From Aquimarina algiphila (GTDB lineage: Bacteria; Bacteroidota; Bacteroidia; Flavobacteriales; Flavobacteriaceae): DNA of 42,498 nucleotides. Location of the stretch: the NCBI RefSeq assembly GCF_007489275.1, contig NZ_VLNR01000060.1, positions 1-42,498 on the forward strand. The letters are read 5' to 3'. The notes beneath the pieces were generated by a model that had not been told where the DNA came from, searched no databases, and saw only the letters and a list, made by a program, of their open reading frames with translations. Positions 1 through 8,338 of this stretch are shown here, piece by piece. Made by a program: the position numbers and the translations under genes. Position 1 is the first letter of the stretch. Each line of letters starts with the position of its first letter.

Positions 1-47
1 TTTAAAACCTTGAGTATTTTATCGTAATTTGCTTGAAAGTTGTGCAT
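1..47 (-). CDS. Possible 5' end of a gene cut by the window edge
   Basis: Reading leftward from an ATG at 47, the frame is open to the window edge and begins MHNFQANYDKILKVL (15 codons). It lies about 36 bases after the stop of the GRDP-like gene on the same strand. Too little is visible to name it. It could equally be a chance opening in AT-rich DNA. Confidence 0.3.
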   Translation of the reverse strand, partial: MHNFQANYDKILKVL

Positions 48-83
48 ATGAATTATAGTGTCGTAACTACAATTTACTGCCTT

Positions 84-431
84 TTAGCAGTTTGCGCAAC
101 TTTTTCTAAATGCACAACGGGTTATATATAGTTTAATTGTTCTTTTAAAAACGTTAGCATCTTCCCTTTTACCAGGAGTGTGATGAATAAAACGAGTATA
201 ATGTTTTAAACAAAATTGCTCATAAAACCTTGTAAATAAAATGAACTCATGCCATACCAAATTAACAAGGTATGAAGGGCTCAGTTTTTGATCTGTTATG
301 TGAATTAAATCCAAAAAGCGAACTAGTTCAAGAATTAATTCATCAGAAGTCAACTCGTACTGTTTACAGATATTGTCAATCTTATCTATTATTAAAGGAA
401 TTTCTCTTTTTATTTCATTGACTTTTTTCAC
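84..431 (-). CDS. GRDP-like (DUF1399-type) small protein, C-terminus probably truncated
   Basis: A 115-residue protein starting at GTG (429-431), two bases after the stop of the small membrane protein gene. The centre (about residues 58-86) reads LVNLVWHEFILFTRFYEQFC followed by FIHHTP. This matches the W-H-x-H/E-x-I-L-x-T-x-x-Y and F-I-H-H pattern of glycine-rich-domain-containing-protein-like (DUF1399) proteins; the match is from memory. The last 14 or so codons (YITRCAFRKSCANC) are encoded by a dispersed 22-bp repeat at 106-127 and its flank, so the native C-terminus has probably been replaced. It is the last gene of the PspA operon. Biochemical function is unknown. Confidence 0.6.
   Translation of the reverse strand: MKKVNEIKREIPLIIDKIDNICKQYELTSDELILELVRFLDLIHITDQKLSPSYLVNLVWHEFILFTRFYEQFCLKHYTRFIHHTPGKREDANVFKRTIKLYITRCAFRKSCANC
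106..127 (-). repeat. Dispersed 22-bp repeat, copy 1
   Basis: On the minus strand this 22-mer reads ATATAACCCGTTGTGCATTT plus two more bases. It is identical to 42369-42390 (opposite orientation) and a 17/22 ungapped match to 42249-42270. Here it forms the 3' end of the GRDP-like reading frame. Just beyond it, on the minus strand, is a short hairpin ACTGC-TAAAAG-GCAGT. Its nature (attC-like cassette boundary, miniature element or other) cannot be settled from three copies. Confidence 0.55.
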
Positions 432-433
432 GA

Positions 434-565
434 TCAGTTATTTCGTTTTTCAAAATTTTCTATCTTTTTGATCTTAACTCTTCTTAAAATCAAATAGATA
501 AGAAGTCCTAAGACTACTGCCCAGAATAAAATTTGTATAATTCCCAGTGATGTCATTATAGTCAT
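434..565 (-). CDS. Small single-pass membrane protein (43 aa) in the PspA operon
   Basis: An ATG at 563-565, one base after the YbjQ stop, opens a 43-codon frame ending in TGA at 434-436, two bases before the next gene's GTG. The product has a hydrophobic segment (about residues 6-27, SLGIIQILFWAVVLGLLIYL region) followed by a basic tail (RRVKIKKIENFEKRNN). This is a typical N-out/C-in single-span layout. The tight packing on both sides argues for a real gene. It may act as a membrane partner of PspA, in the way PspB or PspC does in enterobacteria, but no sequence similarity to those was seen. An alternative start is the second ATG at 554-556. Confidence 0.6.
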   Translation of the reverse strand: MTIMTSLGIIQILFWAVVLGLLIYLILRRVKIKKIENFEKRNN

Positions 566-566
566 T

Positions 567-884
567 TTACAATTTTAATTTTACGGCAGTACCATACGCC
601 AAAATTTCTGAAGCTCCTTGCATTACCATTGATGTCGTAAGTCTAACATTTGTTACCGCATCTGCACCTAATTTTTGTGCATCGTGTACCATTCTTTGCA
701 TAGCTTGCTCTCTGGATTGCGCTTGTAATTTTGTGTATTCTTCAATTTCTCCTCCAACAATGTTTTTGAGACCAGCAAAAACATCTCGTCCTATATTTCT
801 TGCTCTTACGGTACTACCCCTGGCAATACCCAGAATTTCTGTTGTTTCCTTGCCAGGGATATTCTCTGTTGTTGAAATTATCAT
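567..884 (-). CDS. YbjQ family (UPF0145) protein
   Basis: A 105-residue protein covering the whole YbjQ fold. It has the N-terminal MIISTTENIPGKETTEILGI, the central GGEIEEYTKLQAQSREQAMQRM helix, and the C-terminal GADAVTNVRLTTSMVMQGASEILAYGTAV. These are the hallmarks of the YbjQ/UPF0145 family (sometimes called heavy-metal-binding domain), which forms pentamers of unknown role. Length is normal for the family. It lies 32 bases downstream of pspA and one base before the small membrane protein gene, so all are probably one transcript. The operon suggests an envelope-stress role, but this is inference. Confidence 0.9.
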   Translation of the reverse strand: MIISTTENIPGKETTEILGIARGSTVRARNIGRDVFAGLKNIVGGEIEEYTKLQAQSREQAMQRMVHDAQKLGADAVTNVRLTTSMVMQGASEILAYGTAVKLKL

Positions 885-916
885 GATTTGACTTTTTTAG
901 TTAAAATGCGTTGACC

Positions 917-1630
917 TTATTCTTTGTCATCGCTCATACCTAACTGCTCTTTGAGTTTTGCAAGGTCATCATCAGCATTAGCTTTGGTTACATCAACAGC
1001 TTTATCCAATTCTTCGTCAATTGATTTAGAAGAATTAGCGATATCTCCATAAGCCTCTGCAAGTGCTTCTTCCTGATTCACTTTGTCTTTCATACGCTCT
1101 AGCATAGAAACAGTACTTGAACTATCTATTTCTGCCATTTGTTTATTTACATTTTTGGTAGCTGTAGATACTTTTACACGAGCTTTAAGGGTTTTTAGTT
1201 CATTCTCCCATTTGCTTATGTTTTGTTTTATCTCCTGAATGCTTTTTTCTAATTGAGCGACAGAAGTATTAAATTTTTCAGATTCACCCTGGCTTCGTGT
1301 TTGATGTTGTTGTGATTCTTCTTTTTTGATTAATGCTTCTTTTGCCAATCGATCAGCTTCTGTACTATCCATATCTCCTTTTTGTGCTTTTTTAAGGATT
1401 AACATGGCTTTTTGCTGATAATCTTCTGCTTTTGAAGCGTATTCTTCAGTATCATTTTTTGCTCTAATAGCTAATGCCTTTACTTGAGCAAGTGCTTCCA
1501 GGCTTTTTTCAAGATCAGTTTTCATATCACGAATCCCTTGTTCGGTCATCTTGATAGGATCTTCCATTTTATCAATTGCAGAATGTGCTTCTGCTTCACC
1601 TATTTTAAATAGTCGTCTAAAAAAGTTCAT
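917..1630 (-). CDS. pspA: PspA/IM30 family phage-shock protein
   Basis: A 237-residue, almost wholly alpha-helical coiled-coil protein. The N-terminal MNFFRRLFKIGEAEAHSAID, followed by KMEDPIKMTEQGIRDM, is the typical amphipathic start and D-P-x-x-M/L-x-x-Q signature of PspA/IM30/Vipp1. Long Glu/Lys/Gln-rich helices (about 25-190) and an acidic C-terminal helix follow. These proteins form ESCRT-III-like assemblies on the inner leaflet and help maintain membrane integrity under stress. It starts four bases after the YbjN-like gene and is followed by ybjQ. No PspF-type activator is nearby; the XRE regulator encoded divergently at 2356 is the obvious candidate for control. Confidence 0.9.
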   Translation of the reverse strand: MNFFRRLFKIGEAEAHSAIDKMEDPIKMTEQGIRDMKTDLEKSLEALAQVKALAIRAKNDTEEYASKAEDYQQKAMLILKKAQKGDMDSTEADRLAKEALIKKEESQQHQTRSQGESEKFNTSVAQLEKSIQEIKQNISKWENELKTLKARVKVSTATKNVNKQMAEIDSSSTVSMLERMKDKVNQEEALAEAYGDIANSSKSIDEELDKAVDVTKANADDDLAKLKEQLGMSDDKE

Positions 1631-1634
1631 AGTA

Positions 1635-2030
1635 TTAGTATTTTGAATAATTTATAATTTGATCTGAATATTCGCTTAATAACAGCCCTAAGGAGTTTAA
1701 AGATCCTTCAAGCTCATTAAGATCCAGATGCTCTACCTGTAATGTGTCCCTAAAAATTACTTTTTCTCCGGTATCGTCCAGAACAAAAGCTCCATGTACG
1801 ATATCTCGGTTTTTTTGAAGTAAATTGCGATACACTACTTCATTTTTATTTTTGATGTTGAAAATATGTTGCTCCATTATTAAAATAGGCGGGGCTATAC
1901 CAAGAATCATATTTTTGATCCCTTCATTTTCTTTGCTAATCATAATAATTCCCTCTCTTGTGTTTTCATGTGTTATATTATAATTGAGCTGAAGCAAATA
2001 ATTTTTTACTAGTTGAAAATGATCTTGCAT
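1635..2030 (-). CDS. YbjN/secretion-chaperone-like protein, first gene of the PspA operon
   Basis: A 131-residue soluble protein starting MQDHFQLVKNYLLQLNYNIT. The pattern is an N-terminal helix, strands such as EGIIMISKENEGIKNMILGI and PPILIMEQHIF, a central LLQKNRDIVHGAFVLDDTGEKVIFRDTL, and a C-terminal helix. This resembles YbjN and type III secretion chaperone-like (Tir chaperone) folds, where L-x-x-N-x-x-x-x-G-x-F is typical. The family call is from that pattern only. It is separated from pspA by four bases and probably acts with it. The ATG at 2028-2030 follows a roughly 300-base divergent regulatory region. Confidence 0.6.
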   Translation of the reverse strand: MQDHFQLVKNYLLQLNYNITHENTREGIIMISKENEGIKNMILGIAPPILIMEQHIFNIKNKNEVVYRNLLQKNRDIVHGAFVLDDTGEKVIFRDTLQVEHLDLNELEGSLNSLGLLLSEYSDQIINYSKY

Positions 2031-2129
2031 GTGATGGTTGTTTTGATGGATAATTAAGTGATTTATTTCGTATTGTTTGACTACGTATCAATATTACAAA
2101 AAGTCGCATAACTTTTCTACAATATCTAC

Positions 2130-2356
2130 AGCTAAATTAGCTAGATAATATACAATGAGTATCATGGGTATGAATGATTTAAGTTAATGATTACATGTTT
2201 TGCTAAAATTTTTAGTATAACCCCCGTTACTTCTTAAGAAAAGAATAAAATACTGAAGTATTTCTACTAAAATTAGCATTTTTAAAAAGTATTAGCTAAT
2301 ATTGTTAGTGTAAATGTACAATAAATTTTTATAATTGCAAATAAAATTAGCAAAAA
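2130..2356. promoter_or_regulatory. Cluster of TTAGC/GCTAA boxes in the divergent regulatory region
   Basis: Five related boxes lie in this 304-base divergent gap. AGCTAA-A-TTAGCT at 2130-2142 is a perfect inverted repeat. TGCTAAAAT is at 2201-2209. AAAATTAGCATTTTT is at 2269-2283. ATTAGCTAAT at 2291-2300 is a perfect palindrome. AAAATTAGCAAAAATG at 2343-2358 runs into the regulator's ATG. A weak -7-like TATAATTG is at 2330-2337. The arrangement fits operators for the adjacent XRE regulator, which could repress itself (last two boxes) and control the pspA-type operon (first box). No other feature was seen in 2031-2334. Confidence 0.45.
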
Positions 2357-3114
2357 TGTCATTTTTTGGAAAAAATATAAAAAAGATACGAAGCATAAAA
2401 GGATTAAGTCAGCAGGCGTTTGCTGAGCTTTTTGAGCTGAAACGAGGGACTTTGGGAGCTTACGAAGAAGGTAGGAGTGAACCTAAGATTGAGACCTTAA
2501 TAAAAATAGCTAATTATTTTAGCATAGCAATAGATGATCTGCTAACAAATGAACTTACTGTGAATCAGTTATTAAAGTTTAAGGGAGATTTGACTACCTA
2601 TGCAGAAAACGTTAAACGCGAACAGTTTGCTCTGATCCCTTGTATTACAGAAAGTACTTCGAATGATTATGCCCTTTTATATAATCAAGAATCATTTATA
2701 AAGGAACTACCAACCATGCAACTACCTGTAAATCTTACAAAAGATTTTCGTGGTTATACCGTGAGCAACCTAGAAATGTCTTCGCATGATAAAGGCTTTT
2801 ATCCAAAAGATATTGTAGTAGGAGAAAAAGTTCCTTCGACTGTAATGAAGAAATTAAATAATGGGACGCTCGTTTTTGTGGTTGTTGATGGGAAATTAAT
2901 TTTTAGAAGATTATATATTACTAAAGACAAAGTAGTGCTAAGAGCCGATCATAAAAATATTGAGGATGCATCTTATCCTTTGTCTGATATAAAAGAAATG
3001 TGGAGAGTACGATATGTATTTTGCAGACGTATACCAGAATTTGGAGATGATGTAGAAGATAAATTATTCCTTATTGAACAACAACTTCAGAAAATGAAGG
3101 AACGATTAGGATAG
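2356..3114 (+). CDS. XRE-family regulator with S24/LexA-like C-terminal domain
   Basis: A 252-residue protein if translation starts at the ATG at 2356; an in-frame TTG at 2335 would add seven residues with no homology value. Residues about 6-62 are a classic HTH_3 domain (IKKIRSIKGLSQQAFAELFE, then LGAYEEGRSEPKIETLIKIA). The C-terminal half resembles S24 peptidase/CI repressor folds (KGFYPKDIVVGEKV, then GTLVFVVVDGKLIFRRLYI). Where cleaving members have a catalytic Lys before the Arg (v-K-R-L), this protein has FRRL, so autocleavage looks unlikely and ligand or partner sensing is more plausible. It is divergent from the PspA operon with TTAGC boxes between them. Confidence 0.85.
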   Translation: MSFFGKNIKKIRSIKGLSQQAFAELFELKRGTLGAYEEGRSEPKIETLIKIANYFSIAIDDLLTNELTVNQLLKFKGDLTTYAENVKREQFALIPCITESTSNDYALLYNQESFIKELPTMQLPVNLTKDFRGYTVSNLEMSSHDKGFYPKDIVVGEKVPSTVMKKLNNGTLVFVVVDGKLIFRRLYITKDKVVLRADHKNIEDASYPLSDIKEMWRVRYVFCRRIPEFGDDVEDKLFLIEQQLQKMKERLG

Positions 3115-3115
3115 G

Positions 3116-3149
3116 AATTCAGGGGGATGTCAAATCCCCCTGAATTTTA
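3116..3149 (+). terminator. Intrinsic terminator after the XRE regulator
   Basis: A perfect 12-bp stem (AATTCAGGGGGA at 3116-3127 with its complement at 3135-3146) around a seven-base loop, followed by TTTTAATT. It starts two bases after the regulator's stop. The opposite strand lacks a T-run, so it mainly serves the plus strand. Confidence 0.8.
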
Positions 3150-3180
3150 ATTATATCATTTTACGATTATCAAAGGTATA

Positions 3181-5304
3181 TTATTCCTTGTTTTTGATAA
3201 ATCGCATAGATTTATATGTTTCTTTTCCTTTAATTTCTACAAAATAGTTACCGTGAATTAGTGCAGAAACATCAACTGTATCGGTTTTATAATCTGCAGA
3301 TGTTTTTAATACTACTTTACCTCTTATATCTGTTATTATAACCATAACTTTTTCTGTAAGACCTGATATATTTAATGTTTCAGAGGTAGGAACCGGATAG
3401 AGTTTCAACTGTATGTTTCCTTCTGCTTTTATTGCGTTGTTTTTAGTACGAGATGAACAATTAGGAGTAGCATTCGAATTACTAAAATAAATAGTGAATT
3501 CTTTGTTTTTTGAAACCATTACAAAATTATCTCCGTCTTTTGTGACCCAATACTCACCATCGAGATTTGTAAAACCGGTACCACTTAAACTAACCCCTGG
3601 CATTGCACTGTTAAAGTTATGTGTTGCATTGCTCAGAAGATCATTCCACCAATTGGGGTTTCCATTATTTGTATTTATAGAAAGTTGATATAGTCCATTG
3701 TTAGGTGAGTTCCAATTTATTGTAAAATTCGTAAGATTACTTAAATCTGGACCACCTGTACCAATAACATGTGCATTGGTATAAGAACTATTTTCTAGTG
3801 TAGGTAGTGAAGTGGATGAAGGGGTTCCATATTTACAATCATTGCCTCCTGTTGGTGGATTAGGATCGGGATTAGAATCTACTGGTGAAATTTGAAACCA
3901 ATTGATATTAAATTTCCCAGAAAGTGCATATAATTCTATAGTCTTTAATCCTGCGGTAAGGTTTGTGGTAGTGGTAATTGTATCCCAGGTCTGCCATCCC
4001 CCGGTTAAAGGTATAGATGTGGTTTTTACTACAGAAGCTCCTTCTTTGAATTGTAATTTTGCAGTGTTTACTATACTGGCTACCCGATACTTTATTTCAT
4101 AATTACCATTTGCAGGAATATTTACTCTATACCTTATGTAATCTCCATTATCAATATATCCCACATTCATACCACCACCTGTATCTGTTGTGGCTTCAGT
4201 CTGAATTCCTTTTTGTGAGCAAAAATCCTCTGCTTGTATGATAGTATTGATTGACACGCCATTTCCAGTACATTCTTCAACGGGAGGATTAGTAATATCT
4301 CCTCCCCAATTTTTAATGATATCTTTAATATAGATTCCTGTAGCAGTCAAATTGTTACTAGTAAGTCCAGATACTCCTGTTCCGCTTGTAACTACAGATG
4401 CGCCTTCTGCTTTATCACTTACAGACCAGTTCGCATGACTGATATTGTTACTTTTCATAAAATCCAACCATTTTTGAGTTTCTTGTTTATCAGCAGCTCC
4501 ATCACCAGTCGCCTCTACCGCGCCCCATTCGGTAACAAATAATGCGATACCATTATTCATTGCTCTAATAGCTTCATCTCTTAAGTATTGTCTGTGTGTG
4601 CCTGCATAAAAATGTAAGGTATATGCAATGTTACTTTTTGATATAGGATTGTTAGAAGCTTCTTCCACTTTTTGAGACCATTGAGAAGTACCTACAATAA
4701 TCAGATTGTCAGGGTCTTTGCTTCTAATAGCATCGATGACTGCTTCAGAGTATGATTTTATAGTAGGCCATGATTGTGCTATCGGTTCATTGTATACTTC
4801 ATAAATTACATGATCATTATTGCCATATAGTTCTGCCATTTCTGTGAAAAAAGTGATGGCTTGTTGTTGGTAGTTTTCTGCATTATGAGAGTGCCAATCG
4901 ATAATTACATAAATATTATTTGCAATTGCTGCTTCGACGACAGCTTTTACCTTGTTTTTTTCGCGAGTGGGGTTGGTAATATAACCTCCCGGGTTTTCAA
5001 CTCCCATGGCTGCTCGTACAATACTAGAATTCCAATCTTGAGCTAAGTGATTTACTGTTGCCGCATTATAAAATTTTGCACCTTCGCCAAAATTACTCCA
5101 AAAAATACTGTTGCCAGCTAGACTTATGGGTTGGTTGTCTTTGTTAACGACTTGATTTCCTGATACTCTTAATCGACCATTTTTTTCTACAACTGATTGA
5201 GATAAAATAGATTGAAGAGGAAAAAAAATAAGAGCTAAAAGGAACAATTTAAATGCAATAGGTTTACTTTTTCTTTCGAATAATTGTCGTTGAGTTTTCA
5301 TCAT
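3181..5304 (-). CDS. Secreted GH5 endoglucanase with CBM6 and T9SS sorting domain
   Basis: A 707-residue secreted enzyme. Residues 1-36 are a signal peptide (hydrophobic KLFLLALIFFPLQSILSQ). Residues about 40-335 are a GH5 (probably GH5_2-type) catalytic barrel, with acid/base Glu173 in YNEP, nucleophile Glu259 in VTEWG, and the WHSH and TLHFYAGTH motifs. Residues about 355-473 are a CBM6-like jelly roll (QAEDFCSQKG, then DNGDYIRYRV and NINWFQI). After a Pro/Asn linker comes a domain I do not recognise (about 490-618, with paired Cys). Residues about 630-707 are a T9SS type A sorting domain (LYPVPTSETLNISG, ending MRFIKNKE). The likely role is extracellular cellulose or beta-glucan cleavage. 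It is monocistronic; the two consecutive ATGs at the start make the exact start ambiguous by one residue. Confidence 0.92.
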   Translation of the reverse strand: MMKTQRQLFERKSKPIAFKLFLLALIFFPLQSILSQSVVEKNGRLRVSGNQVVNKDNQPISLAGNSIFWSNFGEGAKFYNAATVNHLAQDWNSSIVRAAMGVENPGGYITNPTREKNKVKAVVEAAIANNIYVIIDWHSHNAENYQQQAITFFTEMAELYGNNDHVIYEVYNEPIAQSWPTIKSYSEAVIDAIRSKDPDNLIIVGTSQWSQKVEEASNNPISKSNIAYTLHFYAGTHRQYLRDEAIRAMNNGIALFVTEWGAVEATGDGAADKQETQKWLDFMKSNNISHANWSVSDKAEGASVVTSGTGVSGLTSNNLTATGIYIKDIIKNWGGDITNPPVEECTGNGVSINTIIQAEDFCSQKGIQTEATTDTGGGMNVGYIDNGDYIRYRVNIPANGNYEIKYRVASIVNTAKLQFKEGASVVKTTSIPLTGGWQTWDTITTTTNLTAGLKTIELYALSGKFNINWFQISPVDSNPDPNPPTGGNDCKYGTPSSTSLPTLENSSYTNAHVIGTGGPDLSNLTNFTINWNSPNNGLYQLSINTNNGNPNWWNDLLSNATHNFNSAMPGVSLSGTGFTNLDGEYWVTKDGDNFVMVSKNKEFTIYFSNSNATPNCSSRTKNNAIKAEGNIQLKLYPVPTSETLNISGLTEKVMVIITDIRGKVVLKTSADYKTDTVDVSALIHGNYFVEIKGKETYKSMRFIKNKE

Positions 5305-5980
5305 TATTTTAGGTTTTAAGGGTTTGAATTAATGAGTGCTCTTGTAAACAACACTCATTTATATGAACGAGTAAATACGATAAATTGTATACGTTTAATA
5401 TGTCAGTAGTTTTAAGATAGAATACATCCTTGATTCTGCCTTTTTTAAGGACATCCGTATAAAGTAAAAAAGCACAGAATGATGATTATATAGACAAAAG
5501 TTTTGGAGATTGGTTTTTTTTGATGAAATAGATTTTACTTATTTTTAGATTGTAACAATCAATTTACCATGTTGATTTTGAATTGAATATAATGTATCTT
5601 TAGGTAAAGATAATTCACACAAAACGGTATAACAATGGTAAAGAAAAGATCAGCTTTTTTAAAAGGTACTTCAGTTTCAAATAATACAATATCTATAACC
5701 CCAGGAAAAAGAACTTTCATTGTATAGTTAGAAGAAACAGTATTTTTCTAGATATTTCATGATGTTTAATGCTTTTAAAAAGATATGGCTAAAAGCATAA
5801 GATCTTCAAAAAATACATCTTATAATTTTTAAGAACCTTGAAAAATCTCTTCTAGTTTATAAGTGCATTAAATAATAAAATAGATTTTATATATCATAAT
5901 TGTAAAAACAATAAGATAATATTATTGTAGGTTTGAAGTAATTAATAATAAATAATCATTTTAATCTTAATATATCAGCA
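5305..5980. other. 676-base gap between divergent GH5 and katG genes
   Basis: No convincing gene. A 30-codon frame at 5635-5727 (MVKKRSAFLKGTSVSNNTIS...) is preceded by TTG-N20-TATCTTTA, which resembles a promoter. It has no recognisable homologue and may be a relic. A -7-like TAGGTTTG at 5928-5935 is the best candidate for katG transcription, but it has no -33 TTG at proper spacing. A word at 5547-5563 (AGATTGTAACAATCAAT) recurs with one mismatch at 10358-10374. Confidence 0.5.
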
Positions 5981-8233
5981 ATGAAAAATAACAATCTCAT
6001 GGATGAAAAATCTCACGGTTTGGGCTATAATGGTACCGGTGAAGGTATGTGTCCTTTTATGAATGGTTCACTAAAACAAGGAGCAGGAGGAGGAACTTCT
6101 AATCGTGATTGGTGGCCAAATCAATTAAAGTTGAATATTCTTCGTCAGCATTCTTCATTATCTAATCCGATGGGAGAAGCATTCAATTATGCTCAGGCAT
6201 TTAAGGCTTTAGATCTTGAGGCGGTGAAAAAGGATCTTATAGATCTAATGACAGATTCTCAAGAATGGTGGCCTGCTGATTATGGTCATTATGGGCCACT
6301 TTTTATTCGCATGGCTTGGCATAGTGCAGGAACATATAGAATTGCAGATGGTAGAGGAGGAGCTGGATCTGGAAATCAACGTTTTGCACCATTAAACAGT
6401 TGGCCTGATAATGGAAATCTTGATAAAGCACGTTTATTGTTATGGCCAATTAAACAAAAATATGGTAAGAATATTTCTTGGGCAGACCTTATGATTCTCG
6501 CAGGAAACTGTGCACTAGAATCGATGGGGTTCAAAACTTTTGGTTTTGCAGGAGGACGTGAAGATGTATGGGAACCTGAAGAAGATATCTATTGGGGTTC
6601 TGAAACAGAATGGTTAGGAGATAAACGTTATGCCGATGGGCGAAAACTTGAAAATCCGCTTGGAGCGGTACAGATGGGATTAATTTATGTGAATCCAGAA
6701 GGACCAAATGGTAATCCTGATCCCGTTGCATCTGCCAAAGATATTCGAGAAACTTTTGGGCGTATGGCTATGAATGATGAAGAAACAGTGGCACTGGTTG
6801 CTGGAGGTCATACTTTTGGAAAAGCCCATGGGGCAGCAGATCCAGATAAGTATGTGGGTAGAGAACCAGCAGGAGCTGGTATTGAAGAACAGAATTTGGG
6901 TTGGAAAAATAGTTTTGGTAGTGGGCATGGAGATGATACGATTACTAGTGGTATAGAAGGGGCATGGACACCAAACCCTATACAATGGGATAATGATTAT
7001 TTTGATGTTTTATTTGGTTATGAATGGGAATTGACAAAAAGTCCGGCAGGAGCACATCAATGGAAACCTACAGCTGCATCTGCTGCAAGAACAGCTCCTA
7101 AAGCTCATGATGCTTCTCAGACACAGGACCTCATGATGACTACCGCAGATATGGGATTAAAAATGGATCCTATCTATGAAAAGATTTCCAGACGTTTTTA
7201 TGAAAACCCTGATGAGTTTGCAGATGCTTTTGCCCGCGCATGGTTTAAATTAACACATCGTGATATGGGGCCTGTTGCTCGTTATCTTGGTTCAGAAATA
7301 CCAAAAGAAGAGTTGATTTGGCAAGATCCAATACCAGCAGTAACTCATACTTTAATTGATGATAAGGATATTACTTCTCTGAAGAACAACATACTTTCTT
7401 CTGGATTATCGGTTTCTCAATTGGTATCTACAGCATGGGCATCTGCATCAACATTTCGTGGTTCTGATAAACGTGGAGGAGCAAATGGTGCTCGTATTCG
7501 CTTAGAACCGCAAAAAAACTGGGACGTTAACAATCCAGCTCAACTCTCCAAGGTTTTGGAGGTTCTTGAGAGCGTTCAACAAGAATTCAATAGTTCTCAA
7601 TCTGGAGATAAAAAAGCTTCACTTGCAGATATTATTGTTTTAGGAGGTTGTGCAGGTATTGAGAAAGCGGCAAAAAATGCAGGTTATGAAGTTACAGTTC
7701 CTTTTACACCAGGGAGAGCTGATGCCTCACAAGAGCAAACGGATATAGAATCCTTTTCTGTTCTTGAACCAAAAGCAGATGGGTTTCGTAATTATATGAA
7801 AGGGGAATATGAAATTTCGGGAGAAGAAATGTTAGTTGATCGAGCTCAATTGTTAACTCTTAATGCGCCTGAGATGACAGTACTTGTTGGGGGTATGCGT
7901 GTTCTTGGAACTAATTTTGGAGATTCACAACACGGGGTTTTTACTAAGAGTGCAGAATCTTTGACTAATGATTTCTTTGTAAATCTTCTTGATTTAAGTA
8001 CAACATGGAAAGCGACTTCTGAGTCTGATGATGCATTTGAAGGACGTGATCGTAGAACAGGAGAAATCAAGTGGACCGGTACTCGCGTGGACCTTATATT
8101 TGGCTCAAATTCTGAATTAAGAGCACTGGCAGAAGTATATGGTTGTAAAGATTCTCAAAAATTGTTCGTAGATCATTTTATTGCAGCATGGAGTAAAGTT
8201 ATGGATCTCGATCGCTTTGATCAGGATAATTAG
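5981..8233 (+). CDS. katG: Catalase-peroxidase KatG
   Basis: A 750-residue bifunctional haem catalase-peroxidase that removes hydrogen peroxide. Both halves of the duplicated peroxidase fold are present. The distal side has Arg110, Trp113 and His114 (IRMAWHSAGTYR). The proximal His is His277 (AGGHTFGKAHG). The Met-Tyr-Trp adduct needed for catalase activity is intact: Trp113, Tyr236 (GLIYVNPEG) and Met262 (FGRMAMND). The C-terminal half keeps VSTAWASASTFRGSDKRGGANGARI and ends in the usual VMDLDRFD. Length is normal and there is no signal peptide, so it is cytoplasmic. An ankyrin gene follows after a terminator-like hairpin. No OxyR or PerR gene is in view. Confidence 0.98.
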   Translation: MKNNNLMDEKSHGLGYNGTGEGMCPFMNGSLKQGAGGGTSNRDWWPNQLKLNILRQHSSLSNPMGEAFNYAQAFKALDLEAVKKDLIDLMTDSQEWWPADYGHYGPLFIRMAWHSAGTYRIADGRGGAGSGNQRFAPLNSWPDNGNLDKARLLLWPIKQKYGKNISWADLMILAGNCALESMGFKTFGFAGGREDVWEPEEDIYWGSETEWLGDKRYADGRKLENPLGAVQMGLIYVNPEGPNGNPDPVASAKDIRETFGRMAMNDEETVALVAGGHTFGKAHGAADPDKYVGREPAGAGIEEQNLGWKNSFGSGHGDDTITSGIEGAWTPNPIQWDNDYFDVLFGYEWELTKSPAGAHQWKPTAASAARTAPKAHDASQTQDLMMTTADMGLKMDPIYEKISRRFYENPDEFADAFARAWFKLTHRDMGPVARYLGSEIPKEELIWQDPIPAVTHTLIDDKDITSLKNNILSSGLSVSQLVSTAWASASTFRGSDKRGGANGARIRLEPQKNWDVNNPAQLSKVLEVLESVQQEFNSSQSGDKKASLADIIVLGGCAGIEKAAKNAGYEVTVPFTPGRADASQEQTDIESFSVLEPKADGFRNYMKGEYEISGEEMLVDRAQLLTLNAPEMTVLVGGMRVLGTNFGDSQHGVFTKSAESLTNDFFVNLLDLSTTWKATSESDDAFEGRDRRTGEIKWTGTRVDLIFGSNSELRALAEVYGCKDSQKLFVDHFIAAWSKVMDLDRFDQDN

Positions 8234-8338
8234 TGGGTTGTATATCCAAATGCTTTATAAACCGGTAATTTGGTGACAAACCACACACTTTTAGTAAGTG
8301 TTTGATAATGATAATTATAAATTTTTGTTAATTAGAGT

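Noticed and set aside
5425..5485. Imperfect inverted repeat around ATTCTG...CAGAAT upstream of the GH5 gene
   Set aside because: The arms pair only with gaps and no T-run follows; not strong enough to call a terminator or operator.
5635..5727. 30-codon frame upstream of katG
   Set aside because: A promoter-like sequence precedes it, but there is no recognisable product or conserved neighbour; kept only as a note in the gap entry.
6780..6900. Apparent loss of the KatG adduct Met (EEQNLGW aligned to EQMGLGW)
   Set aside because: That was the wrong segment. The adduct Met lies in FGRMAMND (Met262), 26 residues after Tyr236 as in E. coli KatG, and is present.
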